From Proteobacteria bacterium UBA6522 (GTDB lineage Bacteria > Pseudomonadota > Gammaproteobacteria > Steroidobacterales > Rariloculaceae), in NCBI GenBank assembly GCA_002434915.1, contig DJLG01000088.1, positions 1-11,549 on the forward strand: a stretch of 11,549 bases of DNA. The letters are read 5' to 3'. The position numbers and the translations under genes were made by a program. Positions 7,281 to 11,549 of this stretch are shown in pieces. Position 1 is the first letter of the stretch. Every line of letters begins with the position of its first letter. Below the pieces are notes generated by a model that did no database searches, was not told the DNA's origin, and saw only the letters and a program-made list of their open reading frames with translations.

Positions 7281-8432
7281 ATGAGTAGAGCACTTGATCG
7301 TTGTTATAACATTGCGCGCCTACGTGAGCGCGCTTCACGTCGCCTGCCAGCGCCTATGTTTCACTACATTGATGGTGCAGCGGGTGATGAATGGACCATG
7401 CGTCAGAATACTGATGCCTTCGATCGTTATGAACTTGTTCCTCGCTTCTTAGTGGATGTCAGTGAAGTTGACCTGACTACAAAAGTTTTTGGCCGAGAGA
7501 TTAGCATGCCGTTTTTTTGTTCTCCTACCGCAATGGGACGACTTTTTCACCATCATGGAGAGACAGGAGTAGCTCGGGCAGCAAATCGTGCAGGAACTAT
7601 GTATTCACTGTCGTCAATTTCTACTGCAAGTATTGAAGAGGTAGCAGAAGCTACAGATGGACCAAAGCTTTTCCAAGTTTATGTGTTCAAAGATCGAGGG
7701 CTTAATCGTGAGTTTATCCAGAGATGTAAGGAATCCGGCTATGATGCTTTGGCTCTTACCGTTGATGTCCCAATAGCAGGAAATCGAGAGAGAGATTTAG
7801 TTACAGGTATGACTATACCGCCTCAATTGACTCTAGCTAGTTTATTTAATTTTGCGATGCATCCTCGTTGGGTCTGGAATTATTTTACAAATCCACCACT
7901 TGAACTATCCAATGTTAAGGATCGTGTAAAAGGAGATGTTACAACCTTAGTAAGTTTTTTTAATGATGAGTTAGACCGTACTGTGAGCTGGGATGATGCA
8001 GCTTGGATGATTGAAGAATGGGGTGGCCCATTTGCTATCAAGGGCATCCTTTCTGCGGAAGATGCTCTTCGTGCTGCTGATGTAGGAGCAAGTGCGGTTA
8101 TGGTATCCAATCACGGTGGCCGACAACTTGATTCTTCACCTGCGCCTATAGAGGTACTACCGGAGATAGTTGATGCAGTAGGTGATCGTATGGAAGTTAT
8201 TCTAGAAGGTGGTATACGGCGAGGAGTTCATGTGCTTAAAGCTCTCGCTTTAGGCGCTACGGCATGTTCTGCTGGTAGACCATATCTCTATGGCCTTGGC
8301 GCAGGTGGTGAGGCTGGGGTTGATAGAGCTTTAGATATTCTGAGGACTGATATTGAACGGGATATCCGAATACTCGGATGTCGAAATATCGGGGAGGTCG
8401 ATTCAAATCGTATACGACGGGTCAGCGATTGA
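7281..8432 (+). CDS. FMN-dependent alpha-hydroxyacid dehydrogenase (L-lactate dehydrogenase LldD-like)
   Basis: These 383 residues form one FMN-dependent TIM barrel, family length. Family members oxidise L-lactate, glycolate, mandelate or other 2-hydroxyacids to 2-oxoacids and pass electrons to quinone, cytochrome or oxygen. Visible residues are Tyr29 (MFHYIDGAA), SPTAMGRLFHHHGE near the flavin, FQVYVFKDR with Gln132 and Tyr134, TVDVP at 160-164, Lys254 (FAIKG), and catalytic His278 with Arg281 in SNHGGRQLD. The phosphate-binding motif is EGGIRRG, with Glu309 where aspartate is usual. Residues about 180-205 are rich in Trp, Phe and Leu and may contact the membrane, as loop 4 does in LldD-type enzymes. 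The ATG has GGAG 8 nt upstream. The gene sits between fdsD and fdhD, an unusual place for this family. Its substrate is not settled; lactate is only the nearest family guess. Confidence 0.9.
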   Translation: MSRALDRCYNIARLRERASRRLPAPMFHYIDGAAGDEWTMRQNTDAFDRYELVPRFLVDVSEVDLTTKVFGREISMPFFCSPTAMGRLFHHHGETGVARAANRAGTMYSLSSISTASIEEVAEATDGPKLFQVYVFKDRGLNREFIQRCKESGYDALALTVDVPIAGNRERDLVTGMTIPPQLTLASLFNFAMHPRWVWNYFTNPPLELSNVKDRVKGDVTTLVSFFNDELDRTVSWDDAAWMIEEWGGPFAIKGILSAEDALRAADVGASAVMVSNHGGRQLDSSPAPIEVLPEIVDAVGDRMEVILEGGIRRGVHVLKALALGATACSAGRPYLYGLGAGGEAGVDRALDILRTDIERDIRILGCRNIGEVDSNRIRRVSD

Positions 8433-9289
8433 ACATTGATGATCTGAAGACGCGGCAAAGCGTTAAACGCTTTGAGGTTGATCGTATAGGGGAGGGAGCT
8501 GGCAAAGTTGAAGACTATATTGCAACCGAAGAACCTTTAGAAATACGTTTAGCTCATACCTCATCTGATGGCAAACGTAATGAGCAGAGTATCTCCATCA
8601 CTATGCGTACGCCTGGTAATGATGAAGAGCTTGCAGTTGGGTTTCTTTATACCGAGGGTATTATTACCACTAAGGAAGATGTTCAGTCAGTTGCCCCATG
8701 CGGGCCACCCGCACCAAATGGATTAATTAATGTTATCAAGGTCGAGCTAGCGCCCAATGTAAGGGTTGATTTGGACAGGCTTGAGAGACATTTTTACACT
8801 TCATCAAGTTGTGGGGTTTGTGGAAAATCTTCTCTGGAGGCGGTTGCAGTCCAAGGGCGCTATAACTTACATACACTTGATTTATCAATTAGTGCTGCAA
8901 AGCTTGGGTCCATACCATACATGTTGGGTGAAAGGCAGACAGTGTTTAAACGCACTGGTGGGCTTCATGCCTGTGGGCTATTTGATATCTCTGGCAATGT
9001 TCTTGCGATTCGCGAAGATGTTGGAAGGCATAACGCTTTAGATAAGCTAATTGGTCAAGCATTATTATCTAATGAACTTCCTCTCAGAGATTATGGAATC
9101 ATCGTTAGTGGTCGTGCCAGCTTTGAGTTAATGCAGAAAGCTATGATGGCAGGCGTCCCTTTGCTTGCGGCCGTAGGCGCCCCTTCCTCGCTTGCTGTAG
9201 AGCTAGCTGAGGAGTTTGGGATGACACTGATTGGCTTTCTCAAGAAAGATAAATTCAATATCTACACTCGCTCAGACCGTATTAGATAA
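8429..9289 (+). CDS. fdhD: Formate dehydrogenase accessory sulfurtransferase FdhD (FdsC)
   Basis: FdhD-family proteins move sulfur from a cysteine desulfurase to the bis-MGD cofactor, a step formate dehydrogenases need for activity. From the chosen start it has 286 residues, close to the 277 of E. coli FdhD. The sulfur-carrying cysteine pair is Cys128 and Cys131 in SSSCGVCGKSS. Other family motifs are GGLHACGLFD (177-186), REDVGRHNALDK (195-206) and GRASFELMQKA. I chose TTG at 8429 because it overlaps the TGA stop of the upstream gene (TTGA), with a GGG at 8419-8421 spaced 7 nt, and because the length fits. ATG at 8378 would add 17 residues and overlap the upstream gene by 55 bp; it cannot be excluded. 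As the dedicated maturation factor it completes the fds gene set. Confidence 0.92.
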   Translation: MNIDDLKTRQSVKRFEVDRIGEGAGKVEDYIATEEPLEIRLAHTSSDGKRNEQSISITMRTPGNDEELAVGFLYTEGIITTKEDVQSVAPCGPPAPNGLINVIKVELAPNVRVDLDRLERHFYTSSSCGVCGKSSLEAVAVQGRYNLHTLDLSISAAKLGSIPYMLGERQTVFKRTGGLHACGLFDISGNVLAIREDVGRHNALDKLIGQALLSNELPLRDYGIIVSGRASFELMQKAMMAGVPLLAAVGAPSSLAVELAEEFGMTLIGFLKKDKFNIYTRSDRIR

Positions 9290-9333
9290 TTAGGTTATTT
9301 AACACTCGCCAAGAGTATGAATATTGTTTCTGA

Positions 9334-10596
9334 ATGACTAACAATTGGTCTAAATTTGGTGATCGATTTGCCAGACCAACTGGTGCTTCTGAGCTTATGG
9401 AGGATCTTGGGCTAGCAGCGGCATTAAAAAATGATGTGTTACTTTTAGGTGGGGGTAACCCCGGGATAATTCCTGCTATGCAAACTCTTTTTAGAGATCG
9501 CTTAGTTGAAATAGCAGCGAGCCAATCTAATAGCACAGAGATGTTTGGTAATTATTCTCATCCAAAAGGGGATATAGAATTTCGAAAAGCATTAGCTAGC
9601 CTGCTTAAGCGTGAATACGGTTGGTCTTTATCAACAGATAATATTTTGTTAACTAGTGGGAGCCAGACAGGATTTTTTCTCTTGTTTAATCTTTTGGCTG
9701 GAGAATTTTCTGATGGCGAATTTAAAAGAATACTTTTGCCTGTAACTCCTGAGTATATTGGATACGCAGATGTAGGGTTACATGACAATATGTTTGTGTC
9801 TCAACAGCCAGAAATTGAAGAACAAGCTGATGGTTTTTTTAAGTATAGAGTTAACTTTGAGACACTCGAAATCACTGAAGATATAGCAGCTCTTTGTATT
9901 TCGAGACCGACAAACCCCACTGGTAATGTGATTACTGATAAGGAATTACAAAAGCTTGATGAATTAGCTAAGCAAGCTGGTATACCACTTATTATTGATA
10001 ATGCTTATGGCCTACCTTTTCCTCAGATCATTTTTTCAGGGGCATCACCTTTCTGGAATAATAATGTAATTATGACTATGAGTTTGTCAAAGCTCGGTCT
10101 ACCAGGTATGCGTACGGGCATTATTATTGCCAAAGAAGAGATTATTGAGGCGCTGTCAAATATCACTGCTGTGCAGAGCCTTGCTGTGTCAACTGTTGGA
10201 CCTGTATTGGTTCAACCGTGGCTCGAAAATGGGGAGATTATAGACTTTAGTCGTCGCTACATTACTCCGTTTTATGAAAAAAAATCACGGTATGCATCTG
10301 AAATCCTTAAGGCTGGACTGGAAGGCTTGTCATTCAGGATACACGTTCCAGAAGGGGCGTTTTTTCTTTGGCTCTGGCTGCCAGGATTGCCGATTACAAG
10401 TCATGAACTTTATGAGAGGCTTAAGGCTAGAGGGGTCCTTGTTATGTCAGGACATCATTTTTTCCCAGGGCTAGATGAGCCATGGAGACATCGGGATGAG
10501 TGTTTACGACTATCTTATTCTCAAAGTGATGATGTGATTTCCGCTGGAATACATATTCTTTGCCAAGAGATTCGCGCACTATATATGCACAAATAG
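9334..10596 (+). CDS. avtA: Valine-pyruvate aminotransferase (class I/II PLP-dependent)
   Basis: This 420-residue fold-type I aminotransferase strongly resembles AvtA, from its opening (WSKFGDRFARPTGASELMEDLG) throughout. AvtA exchanges amino groups between valine/2-oxoisovalerate and alanine/pyruvate. PLP-site residues are visible: Asn194 in SRPTNPTGN, Asp222 and Tyr225 in IIDNAYG, the Schiff-base lysine Lys253 in MSLSKLGLPGMRTG, and Arg260. Arg392 in CLRLSYSQ should bind the substrate carboxylate. An in-frame TGA at 9331-9333 directly precedes the ATG, so no longer product is possible. No clear ribosome site lies before the ATG. It follows fdhD by 44 bp without a visible terminator and may be read from the same transcript, although its role has no obvious link to formate. 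Substrate preference cannot be fixed by sequence alone. Confidence 0.9.
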   Translation: MTNNWSKFGDRFARPTGASELMEDLGLAAALKNDVLLLGGGNPGIIPAMQTLFRDRLVEIAASQSNSTEMFGNYSHPKGDIEFRKALASLLKREYGWSLSTDNILLTSGSQTGFFLLFNLLAGEFSDGEFKRILLPVTPEYIGYADVGLHDNMFVSQQPEIEEQADGFFKYRVNFETLEITEDIAALCISRPTNPTGNVITDKELQKLDELAKQAGIPLIIDNAYGLPFPQIIFSGASPFWNNNVIMTMSLSKLGLPGMRTGIIIAKEEIIEALSNITAVQSLAVSTVGPVLVQPWLENGEIIDFSRRYITPFYEKKSRYASEILKAGLEGLSFRIHVPEGAFFLWLWLPGLPITSHELYERLKARGVLVMSGHHFFPGLDEPWRHRDECLRLSYSQSDDVISAGIHILCQEIRALYMHK

Positions 10597-10614
10597 TATT
10601 TTTTAGAGCTATTT
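10591..10614. terminator. Possible weak bidirectional terminator between convergent genes
   Basis: AAATAG (10591-10596) and CTATTT (10609-10614) form a perfect 6-bp inverted repeat around a T-rich 12-nt loop. Runs of six T are at 10599-10604 and 10611-10617, partly inside the structure. Each arm contains the TAG stop of one of the converging genes. The stem has only one G-C pair, so hairpin strength is doubtful and the call is tentative. Confidence 0.25.
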
Positions 10615-11549
10615 TTTAAGCTGTTCAACCAGTTCTGGTACTACAGAGAATAAGTCTGCTGCTAATCCAAGGTCGGCAATTTCAAAGATTGGAGCATCGT
10701 TGTCCTTATTAATTGCTACGATTGTTCCAGCATCTTTCATGCCTGTTAAATGCTGGATTGCTCCAGATATACCTAAGGCAACATAAAGATCTGGTGCGAT
10801 TATTTTGCCTGTCTGGCCTACTTGTAGGTCATTACCCACATAACCTGAATCTACCGCAGCTCTTGATGCGCCAACCGCTGCGCCAAAAGCATCAGCAAGT
10901 TCATAAACAATTTTAAAATTTTCTTTGCTTCCCAAAGCACGTCCTCCAGACACAACGCGCGCGGCTGTTTGCAGATCAGGTCTTTCGCTGCCAATGCTGC
11001 TTCGTAGTTCTATGAACTGTGTGTGCTTTGGTAAATCAACGGTTAGGGAATACGTTTCAATCGTAGCTTGGTTTGTTGATTCAGCAGCAGTGTAAGAGGC
11101 TGTTCTAACTGTAGCGACTACAATTCGTTCCTGAGAAGCTACTACAGTAATAATCACATTACCTGCATAGATTGGTCTTTTAAATTGATAAGCATTATCT
11201 ACACTCATAATGTCACTCAACTGGCCTACGTCAAGAAGTGCCGCAACCCGTGGCATTAGATCTTTACCAAAGGTGGTCGACGGTCCTAACACATGAGTGT
11301 ATTTCGATGCGAGTTCTGATATTTGAGGTGCTAGCACTGCTGCAAGTGGAGCTGAATTAGTTGCCTGATCTACCTTAATAACAGTATTAACTCCTGATAG
11401 AGTTGAGGCTTGATTTGCGATTTGTTGGCAATCTGAGGCTAATACCACAATATCTATAGAATCTGGTTTAAAGCTTTTTGCGCAGGTTACGCACTTAGCG
11501 GTACTAGGATTAAGCTCATTACCACTATGCTCAGCCACAATTAAAACAC
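10609..11549 (-). CDS. etfA: Electron transfer flavoprotein alpha subunit (N-terminus outside window)
   Basis: EtfA binds FAD and, with EtfB, carries electrons from acyl-CoA and other dehydrogenases to the ETF-quinone oxidoreductase. The frame stays open through the right edge and reads VLIVAEHSGN there, the normal EtfA opening (typically M-S-VLVIAEH). The GTG at 11538-11536 is therefore not the true start; probably only two or three codons are missing. The C-terminal FAD domain is intact: SERPDLQTAARVVSGGRALG, then VGASRAAVDSGY, VGQTGKIIAPDLY, and the alpha-subunit signature from LYVALGISGAIQH through KDAGTIVAIN. The visible part has 312 residues, the usual family length. EtfB is expected just outside the window if the common etfBA order holds. 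The gene converges on avtA with 12 bp between the stops. Confidence 0.95.
   Translation of the reverse strand, partial: VLIVAEHSGNELNPSTAKCVTCAKSFKPDSIDIVVLASDCQQIANQASTLSGVNTVIKVDQATNSAPLAAVLAPQISELASKYTHVLGPSTTFGKDLMPRVAALLDVGQLSDIMSVDNAYQFKRPIYAGNVIITVVASQERIVVATVRTASYTAAESTNQATIETYSLTVDLPKHTQFIELRSSIGSERPDLQTAARVVSGGRALGSKENFKIVYELADAFGAAVGASRAAVDSGYVGNDLQVGQTGKIIAPDLYVALGISGAIQHLTGMKDAGTIVAINKDNDAPIFEIADLGLAADLFSVVPELVEQLKK

Noticed and set aside
8391..8397. GGGGAGG as the ribosome site for fdhD
   Set aside because: No ATG, GTG or TTG in the fdhD frame lies 5-10 nt downstream. The sequence falls inside the hydroxyacid dehydrogenase codons (Gly-Glu-Val) and is probably coincidental.
9304..9316. 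ACTC-GCCAA-GAGT hairpin between fdhD and avtA as a terminator
   Set aside because: The stem is only 4 bp and no T run follows, so it would not terminate transcription.

Overview
The window carries a complete locus for a soluble, molybdenum-dependent, NAD-linked formate dehydrogenase (Fds type), flanked by genes of CoA, amino-acid and flavoprotein metabolism. Genes are densely packed, the DNA is moderately AT-rich, and several starts are TTG or GTG. An fds operon, a valine-pyruvate aminotransferase and a proteobacterial-type L-lactate dehydrogenase homologue together suggest a proteobacterium, most likely a gammaproteobacterium. That placement is inference. No mobile element, tRNA, rRNA or CRISPR array was seen, and no gap between genes exceeds about 210 bases.

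Layout. Positions 1-1389 (minus) hold most of a 3-hydroxy-3-methylglutaryl-CoA synthase family gene that runs off the left edge. A 209-bp divergent spacer (1390-1598) contains a consensus -10 box facing that gene and three perfect inverted repeats. Positions 1599-1970 (plus) encode a small conserved protein of unknown function. The formate dehydrogenase block follows on the plus strand: fdsG (2100-2582), fdsB (2583-4130), fdsA (4161-7031), fdsD (7045-7275), an FMN-dependent 2-hydroxyacid dehydrogenase (7281-8432) and fdhD (about 8429-9289). An avtA-like aminotransferase (9334-10596) comes next. It converges on etfA (10609 to beyond 11549, minus), whose first codons lie outside the window.

How the genes work together. 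FdsA oxidises formate at a bis-MGD molybdenum site with a cysteine ligand. Electrons pass through its iron-sulfur clusters to FdsG and FdsB, and FdsB reduces NAD+ at FMN. FdsD is the small accessory subunit, and FdhD prepares the cofactor by sulfuration. The least expected member is the 2-hydroxyacid dehydrogenase. It sits between fdsD and fdhD with 5 bp on one side and an apparent stop/start overlap on the other, so it appears co-transcribed and translationally coupled with formate oxidation.

Most genes belong to known families. The points most worth following up are the embedded hydroxyacid dehydrogenase, the unknown gene upstream of fdsG, the unusually long HMG-CoA synthase, and the repeat-rich divergent promoter region.
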